Positions 25,011 through 34,148 of a stretch of DNA of 64,000 nucleotides are shown one piece after another. The notes beneath the pieces were generated by a model. That model was given only the letters and a program-made list of their open reading frames with translations. It was not told where the DNA came from and did not search any database. This DNA comes from Saccharothrix sp. S26 (lineage in GTDB: Bacteria; Actinomycetota; Actinomycetes; Mycobacteriales; Pseudonocardiaceae). How positions within the stretch are numbered: position 1 is the stretch's first letter; each line of letters begins with the position of its first letter. The translations under genes and the position numbers were made by a program. The stretch is from positions 1-64,000 of the forward strand of contig NZ_JAJUWT010000030.1 of assembly GCF_021390395.1 (NCBI RefSeq), read 5' to 3'.

Positions 25011-26861
25011 GTGACCACGCTGTCCGGTATCGGAATCGTCGCACCGCCCGACCATCACGACCTGATGTGCACGATCGCCGACTTCCTGGCGCACAACGGC
25101 GTGGAGGTGCAGCCTGACGTGGCACTCGCCGAGACGTGCGTGGTGCTGGTGACGTCGAAGCTTCTCGAAGTATGGGCGCAGCGCCCCGGTCTCGCCGACA
25201 AGCGCCTGGTCCCGCTCGCGATGGAGCGCGGGCCCCGGTATCCAGTGCCAGAGGCAGTGGCAGCGATCAACTGGACGTTCTGGGAGCCCGACAACCCGGA
25301 AGCGTCGCTCGCGACCCTGCTCGTCGCCGTGTCCACCCGGCAGGGCGAATGGCGCACTTTGCGCGGTCTGCGTGTCGAGGCAAATGCGTGGCATGAGGCC
25401 GATCGCAGTCCCACCCTGCTGAACTCCGAACTGCCCAGGGCTTTGGAGTACAAGGATGTGCTGGAGAGCCTGCGCCAGGCGATCGACAAACGCGAGGACT
25501 TCGACAAGCTCGAGGAGTTCGTGACCGCGTCCATCGTGGTCGCCACCACCAAAGCGAGAAAACAACGGCGGCGGTGGCTGACGGTCGTGGCCGCTCTGGT
25601 CGTGGTCGGCGTCATCACGGCCGTACTGATCCCGGTCGTGCAGAACGCGGGGCGCACCAACCGGAACGCGATCGTGACCAGCGGTGAGGACACGTTGGCA
25701 CGTGAGTACCCGGAGTGGTCCGCCCTGCTGTCCGGAGCCCAGTTGCTCAACGGCACCGAGGAACAGCGGCAATTGGCGAGGTTGACCCTGAGACGCAGCC
25801 TGGCGGCTGAGTGGTCGCTCGGTTCGATCGACCTCGGCCCGGGGCGATCGCTGGAGGCATCGACGCCCCTGTCGGGCCTGCGTTCCGCCGTTGCCCTGTC
25901 CTACAGCACTCAGGAAGGCAGGTCGAGCCTGGTCGGCACAGAGGTGAAGACCGGGCGGTTGACCTGGCGGGTGCAACTGCCGGGGGAGTACCTCTACTTC
26001 GACACCCCTGCGGACGAGAGCGTCGTCGTGGTGGGTGGTCCGGCGGGCATCGGTGTGTTCGACCTTCGGGACCACAGCTTCCGGAAAGCGGCTTTCGGTT
26101 CGGAGCCGTGGTGGGTCGCGGCGCTCGACGCACACCGCGCCGTCGTCGTGGACCGAGAGCTGCGTGCGCACGTGGTGGACCTCGACCCCGGAGGCGGGTC
26201 CCGGGCCACCGGCGATTACGACGACCGGGTGCTGGACGTGCAAGCCACGGAGGACGGTGGGGTGAGGGCGCTGATCCGCCGACGACCCGGGGAGTATGCG
26301 GTCGTCGACGCGACCACCGGCGGAGTTCTCGCCACGGGCGCGGTCCCGGAGCCGCTGGCGACTGCCGGCGGTGTCGCTGCCGACGAGGTGGCGGCGTTCG
26401 TCGTCGGTGCGGACCACCAGGTGTGGCGCCTCGCGCCGAACGAACAGGCCACCCCGACCGGTGTCGCCGTGAGCGACCGCACCACCTTGATCCGCAGCGG
26501 TCACGCAGGCCGGATCGTCGTGGGCGGTGAGGCTCAACGGCCCCGGGTCGTGCAGCTCCCGTCCGGGGTGGAGCTCGGTGTGGTGTGCCGGGAAACGCCT
26601 CTGATCAAGGACATCCGGGTGACCCACGACGGTGCGGCGGTGTCGTGCGTCGGTCCCAGGCAGAACTCCCTGTGGTCCCTGCCGTCGGGCCCTACTCCGG
26701 TCGTTTCGGACTACGCCGACGATGGTCACCTGCTCGATTTGCTCCGGGAGCGAATGCACGGCTGTTGGAAAGAGACGCAGATCGAGAACCTGGACGCGGA
26801 CACTCGGGCGAGCCTCGGTGTGCACCTGTGCGGCCCTGTGCCGGCCCCGAGCGGGAGGTAG
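25011..26861 (+). CDS. degenerate TIR-like, single-TM, beta-propeller-like protein
   Basis: A 616-residue membrane protein. GTG 25011 is chosen for GAGGGAGGAGGAAG just upstream. Residues 1-90 resemble a shrunken TIR fold: GIGIVAPPDHHDLMCTIADF then 'AETCVVLVTSKLLEVWAQ'. The BB-loop/helix B region is shortened and the usual Trp/Cys-x-x-Glu active site is absent, so NADase activity is unlikely. A linker 'LRGLRVEANAWHEADR' is shared with the next gene (LRELHAQARAWHAAGR). One helix spans about residues 188-210, and the remaining 400 residues are beta-rich with repeated GxxxxV-strand units, like a beta-propeller. Topology puts the TIR-like part inside and the propeller outside. The gene lies two bases from its partner. 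The family is unrecognised. Confidence 0.75.
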   Translation: MTTLSGIGIVAPPDHHDLMCTIADFLAHNGVEVQPDVALAETCVVLVTSKLLEVWAQRPGLADKRLVPLAMERGPRYPVPEAVAAINWTFWEPDNPEASLATLLVAVSTRQGEWRTLRGLRVEANAWHEADRSPTLLNSELPRALEYKDVLESLRQAIDKREDFDKLEEFVTASIVVATTKARKQRRRWLTVVAALVVVGVITAVLIPVVQNAGRTNRNAIVTSGEDTLAREYPEWSALLSGAQLLNGTEEQRQLARLTLRRSLAAEWSLGSIDLGPGRSLEASTPLSGLRSAVALSYSTQEGRSSLVGTEVKTGRLTWRVQLPGEYLYFDTPADESVVVVGGPAGIGVFDLRDHSFRKAAFGSEPWWVAALDAHRAVVVDRELRAHVVDLDPGGGSRATGDYDDRVLDVQATEDGGVRALIRRRPGEYAVVDATTGGVLATGAVPEPLATAGGVAADEVAAFVVGADHQVWRLAPNEQATPTGVAVSDRTTLIRSGHAGRIVVGGEAQRPRVVQLPSGVELGVVCRETPLIKDIRVTHDGAAVSCVGPRQNSLWSLPSGPTPVVSDYADDGHLLDLLRERMHGCWKETQIENLDADTRASLGVHLCGPVPAPSGR

Positions 26862-26863
26862 TC

Positions 26864-29065
26864 GTGCACCACGTGTTCATCTCATACAGCCGCCGTGACG
26901 AGGGCTGGGTGTTCGACCTGCGTGCGGTGCTGGCGGAACGGGAAGTTCGCACGTGGTTGGACCAGCGGGACATCTCCGTCAGCGTGCCGTGGATCGACGA
27001 GGTGACCGAGGCGATCGAAGACGCGACGTTGTTCCTCGTGTGTGATTCGCCGTTCTGGGCGACCTCGGGACCGTGCGCCGCGGAGGACGCAGTCGCGGCC
27101 GGTTCGGGGACGGCGCGGGTCGTCGTCACGGTGGGACAGCGGGTCCATGACGTGGCGACCGAGGTCATCGCCGCACTGCGCACTGTGCCGGCGGAGTCGT
27201 ACCCGCTACGAGAGCTTCACGCGCAAGCGCGCGCTTGGCACGCGGCAGGCCGCCCCAACCGACTGCTCGCTTCCAAGGAACAGCACGTCCGCAGCGGGTC
27301 TCACGTTGCCGTGGCCGCTCCGCTCGACCGCGCGTTCCTCGCGGCGAGCTCGCGACGGCACACGCGCCGCAGGGCCGCGTTGTTCATGGGCGTACTGATC
27401 GCGGTGGTCGCCGTGCTGTTCGGCGTGCTGCTCGTGGTCGTGCGGTCGACTGTCGAGAGGAACAACGCACAGCAGGCCGCCGCGTACCGGAGGGTGCTGC
27501 AAGCCAAAGCCGAGATCGCGCGCGACCCGTACCGAGGGCTGCGCATCGCGAGTGGCCTGGGAGACAACGAGTCCGCCATCCAGGCCGACCTGCTGCGAGG
27601 TGTGCTGGCCACTCCGGTGCCCGACGACGCGTTCGACCTGCCTGTCCCCGCTGCCCGCTTCGCGACCACTCCGATCGGTGCCGACGTCTCGGTGGAGGAC
27701 GTCAGCCACGGCGTGTGGTCGCGTGCCGCGTCGGCAGGGGAACGGCGAACCGCCAACCAGGGTCCAGCGGGAACGGGCCGTGCCTCCTCGCCTTACACCG
27801 TTTCACTGGATGGTGAGGTCGTGACGGTGTGGTCGGAAGGCAAGGTCCACCGCAAGGTCCAGGTCTCCGGTGCGCGTCCGGTTTTCGCCGTGTCCCCGGA
27901 TGCGCGCTGGCTGGCCGTCGGCTCCGGTTCGGGAGCGTCGGTCGTGGACGTCGAGGCCGGGGCTCTGCGCCGCGAGCTGATCGGCGCGCCGGTCGAGGTC
28001 GCCGACCTGGCGTGGTCGGCTGATGGCACTCGGCTGTGGGCCGCGGCGGGCACCAAGGTCGTCTCATGGCGGTGGACGACCGGCGCGGTGTTGGTGAACG
28101 AGCCGAGGAGCTGGTTCCAGGGCGTCCTCCCGGCCCGCTCCGGCGATCACGCGTGGCTCGTCGAACGGTTGGGCACCCTGCGGTTGGTGTCGCTCAGGGA
28201 CGGGACGATCACGCGTGAAATCCATGTGGACGACACGGTGGTGGCAGTAGGGGGCAACGCAACCACGGCAGTGATCCGCGGGCTCGCCGGCAACTGGCTC
28301 GTGGACCTGGGGGACGGAAGTGCCCGGCGTTTCGAGTTGCCGGCAAACTGCGGGGCACGCGCCGGGAACCTGTCGCTGGACGCTGACGTGGCACTTCTCC
28401 CATGTGACGACTCGGTCGCCGTTGTTTCCCTGGCGGACGGCCGAATCGCACGAACCGTGCACGTGACCGGACATGGTCCGGGAGCCGCGACGATCACGGG
28501 CCGCGGTGACATCGTCATCGGCGGCCGCGACGGAGAGGTCTACTGGATCGAGCACGGATCGGATGCCGTGCGCACACTCATGACGAACCTCTGCGGCGTG
28601 AGCATGACAGCTGTCCTCGTTCCTCAGGAGGAAGACCGCATCGCTCCGATCGGCGTGGGATCAGCGCAGATCGGCTGCTCCCGGGTGGCGCGGATGATCG
28701 ACGGTGACTGGGAGTGGAACACCAACGTGGGTGCCGCACCCACCGAAGGCACCCGCCCGTCGCTCACTCTCGCCGCCCTGTCGGGCACGTTCAGCCCATC
28801 GGGCTTCGCTTTCGCCGTCGGTTACGCCGATGGCTCGGTGGTGATACAGCCCTCGGACAACCTCGCGCCGATCGTGACCGTCCAGGATGTCGCAGGCGGC
28901 GTGCGCTCGATGCTGCTCATCGAAGACACCCTTTACGTCGCCTCCCGCGCCGGCATCTTGCAGGCGATACCGTGGTGCGAAAAATGCCTTTCGAACGCTG
29001 CTCTGGCTCAACAAGCAGCCGGTGCGTTCAGTCGCGCAACCGCTCTCGGTCTTGGTGGCAACTGA
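26864..29065 (+). CDS. TIR-domain, single-TM, beta-propeller-like protein
   Basis: A 733-residue membrane protein starting at GTG 26864, with GGGAGG inside the previous gene's end. The TIR domain starts at once: VFISYSRRDEGWVFDLRAVL (box 1), a BB-loop-like 'WLDQRDISVSVPWIDEVTEAI' and CDSPFWATSGPCAAED, where Ser68, Cys71 and Glu74 occupy the SxxCxxE positions that carry the catalytic Glu in TIR NAD-cleaving enzymes. The AWH linker follows, then one helix (about 171-194) and a WD40/propeller-like C-terminus with repeated 'VVSLADGRI'-type strands. The layout matches the upstream gene, so the two are diverged paralogues. Possible role: membrane sensor whose external propeller triggers an internal TIR NADase, with the degenerate partner as regulator. 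Function is inferred, not shown. Confidence 0.8.
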   Translation: MHHVFISYSRRDEGWVFDLRAVLAEREVRTWLDQRDISVSVPWIDEVTEAIEDATLFLVCDSPFWATSGPCAAEDAVAAGSGTARVVVTVGQRVHDVATEVIAALRTVPAESYPLRELHAQARAWHAAGRPNRLLASKEQHVRSGSHVAVAAPLDRAFLAASSRRHTRRRAALFMGVLIAVVAVLFGVLLVVVRSTVERNNAQQAAAYRRVLQAKAEIARDPYRGLRIASGLGDNESAIQADLLRGVLATPVPDDAFDLPVPAARFATTPIGADVSVEDVSHGVWSRAASAGERRTANQGPAGTGRASSPYTVSLDGEVVTVWSEGKVHRKVQVSGARPVFAVSPDARWLAVGSGSGASVVDVEAGALRRELIGAPVEVADLAWSADGTRLWAAAGTKVVSWRWTTGAVLVNEPRSWFQGVLPARSGDHAWLVERLGTLRLVSLRDGTITREIHVDDTVVAVGGNATTAVIRGLAGNWLVDLGDGSARRFELPANCGARAGNLSLDADVALLPCDDSVAVVSLADGRIARTVHVTGHGPGAATITGRGDIVIGGRDGEVYWIEHGSDAVRTLMTNLCGVSMTAVLVPQEEDRIAPIGVGSAQIGCSRVARMIDGDWEWNTNVGAAPTEGTRPSLTLAALSGTFSPSGFAFAVGYADGSVVIQPSDNLAPIVTVQDVAGGVRSMLLIEDTLYVASRAGILQAIPWCEKCLSNAALAQQAAGAFSRATALGLGGN

Positions 29066-29541
29066 ATCATCTTCGAGGTTCGGCATTGGTCGACGGCGGC
29101 GGACCGTGTTCTCGAATGTGTCGTAACCGGATTTCGATGGCGGCGAAGTGACGGGGAAAACTGCAGATTCGATGACCTCGGAATCGTCGCGTGCGACGCC
29201 CGACAACTCCCGTGGCGAAGTCACCCGACCCGCTGCCGTGCGGAACACCATCGGGCTGCGCACAGCGTTGCGTGCTGCCAGGTCAGCGTCGTCGACCACG
29301 TCGGTGCTTCGATCACCGCAGGTGGCCGGAGTGTCCGCATGACAGCCGGATCGTGACCGTCCGAGGACCGGGCCGCGTCGGGTGTGCGCACGGCGTGGTA
29401 CCGCTGTTTGGGCAGGTCAGAGGGCATTTACTTGATCTTTGAAGTGCTCTGACAAGAAGTTGACACTGAGCTGGATGAACGCGGCGGGGGGTTCGTGCTT
29501 TCGTCGAGAGGAGTCGTCACGGCGGTGATCGAGGAGGCGGG
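29066..29541. other. intergenic region before the biosynthetic cluster
   Basis: About 475 bases without a credible gene. Short frames on both strands lack family resemblance and ribosome-binding sites. A consensus -35 TTGACA occurs at 29460-29465 but has no matching -10 at the right distance. A strong GAGGAGG precedes the next gene's ATG. The AT-richer composition of the TIR pair fades here. Confidence 0.45.
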
Positions 29542-31011
29542 ATGTTGAGTAGGCGCGGGTTCTTGGGGGCGGGGTCTGCCGCACTTGTCCTCGGGCTCGA
29601 CCTCGCCGGTTCACGGTGGGTCACGGCGGCGGAGGCGGAGAGCGTGCCGTCGTTCCACCGGCTGCCGCCGCTGGACGGGGAACTCGTGCTCGACGACGAC
29701 GCGCGCACGGCGGTCGCCACCGACCTGGGCAACCTCGTGCACCGCAAGCCGCGCGCGGTCCTGCGGCCGGGGTCCACCGCCGACATCGCGGCCGTGGTGC
29801 GGTTCTGCGCCGAGCACGGCGTCAGCGTGGCCACGCGCGGGCAGGCGCACACCACCAACGGCCAAGGGCTGTCGGCCGGCCTGCTCATCGAGAACCGGCA
29901 CCGCGCTCGCGTGCTCTCCGTCAACGACACCTCGGCCGTGGTCGAGTCGGGCATCACGTGGAAGGAGCTCACCAAGACCACCTTCGCGCGGACGGACCGG
30001 CGCACCCCGCCCACGCTCACCGCCTACACGGGGCTGTCCGTCGGCGGCACGCTCTCGGTGGGCGGCATCGGCGGCCTGGTCGGCGGGCTGCGCAGCGGCC
30101 TCCAGGTCGACCACGTGCGCGAGGTGGAGGTCGTCACCGGGACCGGCGCGGTCGAGCGGTGCTCCGCGACGCGCAAGCCCGACCTGTTCCACGCCGTGCT
30201 CGGCGGGCTCGGCCAGTGCGGCGTCATCACCGAGGTCACCCTGGACCTGGTGCCCGCCAAGGAGAACGCGCGCACCTACGCCCTGGAGTACCGCGACACC
30301 GCGGTGTTCGCCCGCGACCTGCGCACGCTCGTCGAACGGCCCGGCGTCGACCACGTCTACGCCGAGCTGTTCCCGCCGGGCACCGACGCCACCTACAAGA
30401 TCTACGCGACGGCCTTCTTCGACCGCACCCCGCCCGACGACGCGACCCTCACCCGCGACCTGGGCACCACGCCGCAGGTCACCGACGCGGGCTACCTGGA
30501 CTACGTCTTCACCATCGACAACGCCATCGACGAGCTGAGCGAGACGATGGGCTGGGACCGGCTCCTCAAGCCCTGGTACGACATCTGGCTGCCCGGGTCG
30601 ACCTTCGAGCGCTACCTCGCCGAGGTCGTGCCCACGCTGACCCCGAGGGACATCGGCCCGTACGGCGCGGGCCTGATCTACCCGCAGCGGCGCTCGCTGG
30701 CCACGAGGCCCTTCCCCCGGCTGCCGAAGCCGGACGCGACGGGGTGGGCGTTCGTGCTCGACATCAACACCGTGGCCTCGCAGGCGGGACCGGACCCGGC
30801 CTTCGTCGAGGAGATGCTGGCCCGCAACGCGCGGATGTTCGCCCGCGCCCGCGACGCGTTCGGGGCCACGCTGTACCCGATCGGCTCGGTGCCGTTCACC
30901 GCCCGGGACTGGCGGCTCCAGTACGGCGAGCGGTGGCAGGCGTTCCTCGATGCCAAGCGCCGCTACGACCCGAAGGGCGTGCTGACCCCGGGGCCGGGCA
31001 TCTTCGCCTAG
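29542..31011 (+). CDS. Tat-exported covalent-FAD oxidoreductase (cytokinin-oxidase/BBE-like)
   Basis: A 489-residue FAD_binding_4 oxidase. A twin-arginine signal starts at residue 4 (SRRGFLGAGSAALVLGLDLA). The FAD domain includes 'RKPRAVLRPGSTADIAAVVRF' and GQAHTTNGQG near residue 104, where the His sits at the position of the covalently flavinylated His of cytokinin dehydrogenases (GHSxxGQ). 'YDPKGVLTPGPGIF' is the family's typical C-terminus. Related FAD oxidases occur in known pyrrolobenzodiazepine clusters, where they are thought to desaturate the proline unit or its side chain; I infer that role here. Export would be unusual for such a step, so late oxidation at the cell surface is an alternative. 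GAGGAGG precedes the ATG. Confidence 0.8.
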   Translation: MLSRRGFLGAGSAALVLGLDLAGSRWVTAAEAESVPSFHRLPPLDGELVLDDDARTAVATDLGNLVHRKPRAVLRPGSTADIAAVVRFCAEHGVSVATRGQAHTTNGQGLSAGLLIENRHRARVLSVNDTSAVVESGITWKELTKTTFARTDRRTPPTLTAYTGLSVGGTLSVGGIGGLVGGLRSGLQVDHVREVEVVTGTGAVERCSATRKPDLFHAVLGGLGQCGVITEVTLDLVPAKENARTYALEYRDTAVFARDLRTLVERPGVDHVYAELFPPGTDATYKIYATAFFDRTPPDDATLTRDLGTTPQVTDAGYLDYVFTIDNAIDELSETMGWDRLLKPWYDIWLPGSTFERYLAEVVPTLTPRDIGPYGAGLIYPQRRSLATRPFPRLPKPDATGWAFVLDINTVASQAGPDPAFVEEMLARNARMFARARDAFGATLYPIGSVPFTARDWRLQYGERWQAFLDAKRRYDPKGVLTPGPGIFA

Positions 31012-31073
31012 GCCGTCGCGGTCCACGGCAATCCGGCCTCGCTGCGACCAACACCGGCGACGAAGGGGAAACG

Positions 31074-31544
31074 GTGAACCGACCGGACATCGCGATGAAG
31101 TTCAACCACATCGCCATCCAGACCGACGACGTCGACGCGACCATCACCTGGTACCGGGAGTTCCTCGGCACGACCGTGGAGTGGGAGCTCGACACCTTCT
31201 CCGAGCTGACCCACGCCCGCCTGCCCGGCATCAAGCGGCTCGTCGAGCTGCGCGCCGGGGACGTGCGGCTGCACGTGTTCGACCGCACCGACCACAGCCT
31301 GCGCGGCCCCGGCGAGCGCGACTACCAGTTCCAGCACGTCGGCATCCTCGTCGACGACCCGCGGGAGCTGGTGCGGTTGCGCGAGCAGTGGCTGCGCGCA
31401 CGGGAGGCCACCGACCTGAAGTGGCTGCGCGACGACCCGCCGTCGGAGATCGTCACCGACGCCGACGGCATGCAGAGCCTCTACGTGCTGGACCCCAACG
31501 GCCTGGAGTTCGAGTTCCTGTACCTGCCCGGGGCGGCGTCGTGA
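31074..31544 (+). CDS. VOC-fold dioxygenase, probable L-DOPA 2,3-dioxygenase (LmbB1-like)
   Basis: A 156-residue vicinal-oxygen-chelate protein. GTG 31074 follows AAGGGGAA. VOC signatures: 'MKFNHIAIQTDDVDATITWY' at the N-terminus (first metal His in the FNHIAI strand), then 'QFQHVGILVDDPRELV' (second His) and 'SLYVLDPNGLEFEFLY' (metal Glu). In the lincomycin and pyrrolobenzodiazepine pathways a small VOC enzyme cleaves L-DOPA between C2 and C3. The neighbouring haem tyrosine hydroxylase, F420 reductase, PhzF-like and gamma-glutamyltransferase-like genes support that assignment. By sequence alone it could be any small VOC dioxygenase. It overlaps the next gene by 4 nt. Confidence 0.75.
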   Translation: MNRPDIAMKFNHIAIQTDDVDATITWYREFLGTTVEWELDTFSELTHARLPGIKRLVELRAGDVRLHVFDRTDHSLRGPGERDYQFQHVGILVDDPRELVRLREQWLRAREATDLKWLRDDPPSEIVTDADGMQSLYVLDPNGLEFEFLYLPGAAS

Positions 31545-32443
31545 CCCGGGGCGGGCTGCGCACCGGGCCGCGCCGGGAGCCCGCCCGCGCGCTGCAACCG
31601 AGGCTGCTGTTCCTGCCCCCGGCGGGCGGCCCCTACGCCGAGGACGGGCGCGACCGCTTCGCCGCGCGGCCCGCCGACCTGGACGGGCTGCCCGGCTACC
31701 AGGTGTTCGGCGCGCGCCCGGTCGAGGCCCGGAGGCTGTTCTGGTACCGCTGGATCGCCGGGCACCAGATCTCGTTCTCCCTGTGGCGGGTCATCTCCGA
31801 CATCGTGCTGCGGCACGGCGACGACGCGCCGTCCGAGCGCGAGATCGACACCCTCGTGGCGTGCGTCGACGGCTACAGCGCGATGCTGCTGTACTCCTCC
31901 ACCGTTCCGCGCGAGCACTACCACGCCCACCTCCGGCCGAGGATGGCGTTGCAGCACCCGGCGTTCAGCGGCGCGTGGGCCCCGGACTACCGACCCGTCC
32001 GCCTGCTGCTGCGCGGCAGGTTCGGATGGCAGGCGGACAGGTCCGGCAGCGCGCTCGCCGACGCGGTGGACCGCAACCACCGCACCCACGACCACATCGC
32101 CGACCACTTGGTGCCCGACGGCAAGTCGTTGCTGCAGAAGACGGCGGGGGTCACCAAGGCCGGTGTCACGCCGGACAAGGAAGACCTGTACGACAACTTC
32201 TTCCTGACGATCCGCCGCCCGGTGAGCCACGCCGAGTTCCTGGCGCAACTGCGGGAGCGCGTGGTGGAGCTGGCGTCCGACCTGGCCGAGAACGGGCTGT
32301 TCCCGGAGGTCGACGGCCGACACCACCCGGTGGTCACCAGCAGGTCGGACCCGGTGATGCGGCCGCTGATCACCGACGTCGTCACGGCGGTGGCCCGGGC
32401 CACCCGGCTCGCGGCGGACGTGCGCGAAGAGGTGCGCGCATGA
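31541..32443 (+). CDS. haem-dependent L-tyrosine 3-hydroxylase (LmbB2-like)
   Basis: A 300-residue protein matching in size and context the haem-dependent tyrosine hydroxylases (LmbB2, SibU and Orf13 kinds) that make L-DOPA using hydrogen peroxide. Recognisable features are 'VEARRLFWYRWIAGHQISF' (His in a helix, candidate haem ligand), 'YDNFFLTIRRPVSHAEFL' and a His-rich C-terminal loop (VDGRHHPVVTS). There is no P450 or pterin-hydroxylase motif. GTG 31541 overlaps the dioxygenase stop and its own stop overlaps the F420 gene start, so the three are translationally coupled. My recognition is partly contextual; a structure-based search against the LmbB2 family would settle it. Confidence 0.75.
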   Translation: MTRGGLRTGPRREPARALQPRLLFLPPAGGPYAEDGRDRFAARPADLDGLPGYQVFGARPVEARRLFWYRWIAGHQISFSLWRVISDIVLRHGDDAPSEREIDTLVACVDGYSAMLLYSSTVPREHYHAHLRPRMALQHPAFSGAWAPDYRPVRLLLRGRFGWQADRSGSALADAVDRNHRTHDHIADHLVPDGKSLLQKTAGVTKAGVTPDKEDLYDNFFLTIRRPVSHAEFLAQLRERVVELASDLAENGLFPEVDGRHHPVVTSRSDPVMRPLITDVVTAVARATRLAADVREEVRA

Positions 32444-33327
32444 GGCACGGCGTCGTCCTGCTGCCCGAGCACGAGTGGAAGACCGCGGCGGGCCGCTGGC
32501 GCGCGGCCGACGCCCTCGGCTTCCACCACGCCTGGACCTACGACCACCTCATGTGGCGGTGGTTCGCCGACCGCCGCTGGTACGGCTCCATCCCGACCCT
32601 CGCCGCGGCGGCCGCGGTCACCGACACCATCGGGCTCGGCCTGCTCGTGGCCACGCCGAACTTCCGGCACCCCGTGGCGCTGGCCAAGGACCTGGTCACC
32701 GTGGACGACATCGCCCGGGGCAGGCTGGTCTGCGGGCTGGGCGCGGGCGCGCCCGGCCACGACGCCCGCCTGCTCGGCCAGGCCCCGCTGGGGCCGCGGG
32801 AACGGGCCGACCGGTTCGCCGCGTTCGTCGACCTGCTGGACCGGGTGCTGGTCGAGGGCGACGTGGACGAGCGCAACCCCTGGTACACCGCGGCGGGCGC
32901 CACGTTCCACCCGCGCGCGGGCACGGGCGAGCGGCTGCCGTTCGCCGTGGCCGCCGCCGGGCCCAGGGGCATGGACCTCGCCGCCCGGCACGGCCGCTAC
33001 TGGGTGACCTCGGGGCCGCCCAACGACTTCGAGCCCAAGCCGCTGCGCGACGTGCTGCCCGTGCTCAGGCGCCAGCAGGCGGCCGTGGACGCCGCCTGCG
33101 AGCGGGCGGGCCGGGATCCGGCGACGCTGCGGCGGCTGCTGCTGGCCGACGCCGCCGTCGGCGGGGTCACCGCGTCCCTCGCCGCCTACGAGGACGCGGT
33201 GGGCGAGCTGGCCGACGCGGGGTTCACCGACCTGGTCGTGCACTGGCCGCGCCCCGACCACCCCTACCAGGGCGACGAGGAGGTCCTGGTGCGCTTCGCC
33301 GAGAAGCACCTGGCGGGTGCGCCGTGA
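32440..33327 (+). CDS. LLM-class F420-dependent reductase (LmbY-like)
   Basis: A 295-residue luciferase-like monooxygenase-fold protein of the F420-dependent group. The signs are 'LGFHHAWTYDHLMWRW', 'IGLGLLVATPNFRHPVALAKD' and 'VCGLGAGAPGHDARL', plus 'PFAVAAAGPRGMDLAARHGRYWV'. In 4-alkylproline pathways the F420-dependent enzyme (LmbY, TomJ, Orf12 type) reduces the endocyclic imine of the ring formed after C-C cleavage. The gene order with the PhzF-like and gamma-glutamyltransferase-like genes matches that role. It is coupled at both ends by 4-nt overlaps. The host must make coenzyme F420, which is common in actinobacteria. Confidence 0.8.
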   Translation: MRHGVVLLPEHEWKTAAGRWRAADALGFHHAWTYDHLMWRWFADRRWYGSIPTLAAAAAVTDTIGLGLLVATPNFRHPVALAKDLVTVDDIARGRLVCGLGAGAPGHDARLLGQAPLGPRERADRFAAFVDLLDRVLVEGDVDERNPWYTAAGATFHPRAGTGERLPFAVAAAGPRGMDLAARHGRYWVTSGPPNDFEPKPLRDVLPVLRRQQAAVDAACERAGRDPATLRRLLLADAAVGGVTASLAAYEDAVGELADAGFTDLVVHWPRPDHPYQGDEEVLVRFAEKHLAGAP

Positions 33328-34148
33328 CGTCGACCAGGACCGGGGTGGTGATCGTCGACATGTTCGGCGTGCGGCCGGGCCGGGGGAGCGCCTTGGACGT
33401 GCTCCTGGCCGAACCCGAAGTCGACGCGAACGCCGCCGCCGCGCACGCCCGCGGGTCCGCGGCCGACGAGACCGTGCTGGTCACCGGCCACGACCGGGCG
33501 GGCCGGACCTTCGGGACGCGGGTGTTCAACTCCGGCGGCGAGACGCCGTTCGCCACGCACTCGCTGGCCGGTGCGGCCGCGTGCCTGGTCCGCCGGGGTC
33601 TGCTCGAGCCCGGTGACGTCGAGCGGGACTCCGACACCGGGCGGCAGCGGCTGTGGACCGACGGCCACGAAGTGCGCGTGCCCCTGGCGGGCCCGGCGGT
33701 GTTCGAGCGGGTCGGCCGCCTCCCGGGTGGCCTCGCGTCCCTCGGCGCGGCGGTCACCGCGGGCGTGGGCCGGGGGTTCACCCTGGTCCGGGTCGCGGAC
33801 GACCCGCTCGCCCCACCCGTGCCGGACCTGGCGCGGCTGGACCGGACCGACCTCACGCTGTTCGCCTGGGACGCCGGTCGCGCCGAGGTGCGGGCCCGGG
33901 TGTTCGCGCCCGGCTTCGGCATCCCCGAGGACGCGGGCTGCCTGCCGGTGGCCGCCGCGCTGGCCCTGGCCGCCGCCACCCTCGACCCGGCCGCGCGCGA
34001 GGCGCCGATCGTGGTCCGGCAGGTGACCGGTCGGGGCACGGAGTCGGTGTTCACCTGCACCGCCGCGGTGCGCGGTGACGCGGCGCGGGTGCGCGTGGAC
34101 GGGCGGGTGTGGATGGCAACGGACGACGAACGGGGAGGGACCACGTGA
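33324..34148 (+). CDS. PhzF-fold isomerase (LmbX-like)
   Basis: A 274-residue PhzF-like protein. Family elements: 'TRTGVVIVDMFGVRPGRGSA' at the N-terminus, a Glu in ADETVLVTG at the position of the PhzF proton-shuttle Glu, 'FNSGGETPFATHSLAGAAACL' and 'FAPGFGIPEDAGCLPVAAAL', the second half of the domain repeat. In the 4-alkylproline pathway the PhzF-like enzyme shifts double bonds so that the F420-dependent reductase can act. It sits between those reductase and C-C hydrolase genes with GTGA overlaps on both sides. Confidence 0.8.
   Translation: MTSTRTGVVIVDMFGVRPGRGSALDVLLAEPEVDANAAAAHARGSAADETVLVTGHDRAGRTFGTRVFNSGGETPFATHSLAGAAACLVRRGLLEPGDVERDSDTGRQRLWTDGHEVRVPLAGPAVFERVGRLPGGLASLGAAVTAGVGRGFTLVRVADDPLAPPVPDLARLDRTDLTLFAWDAGRAEVRARVFAPGFGIPEDAGCLPVAAALALAAATLDPAAREAPIVVRQVTGRGTESVFTCTAAVRGDAARVRVDGRVWMATDDERGGTT

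Noticed and set aside
28661..29342. Small frames on both strands in and after the 3' end of the TIR gene
   Set aside because: No ribosome-binding site, no family resemblance, and the longer ones overlap the well supported TIR gene.
29460..29465. Consensus -35 TTGACA upstream of the biosynthetic cluster
   Set aside because: No acceptable -10 lies 16-19 bp downstream, so a promoter cannot be supported from sequence.
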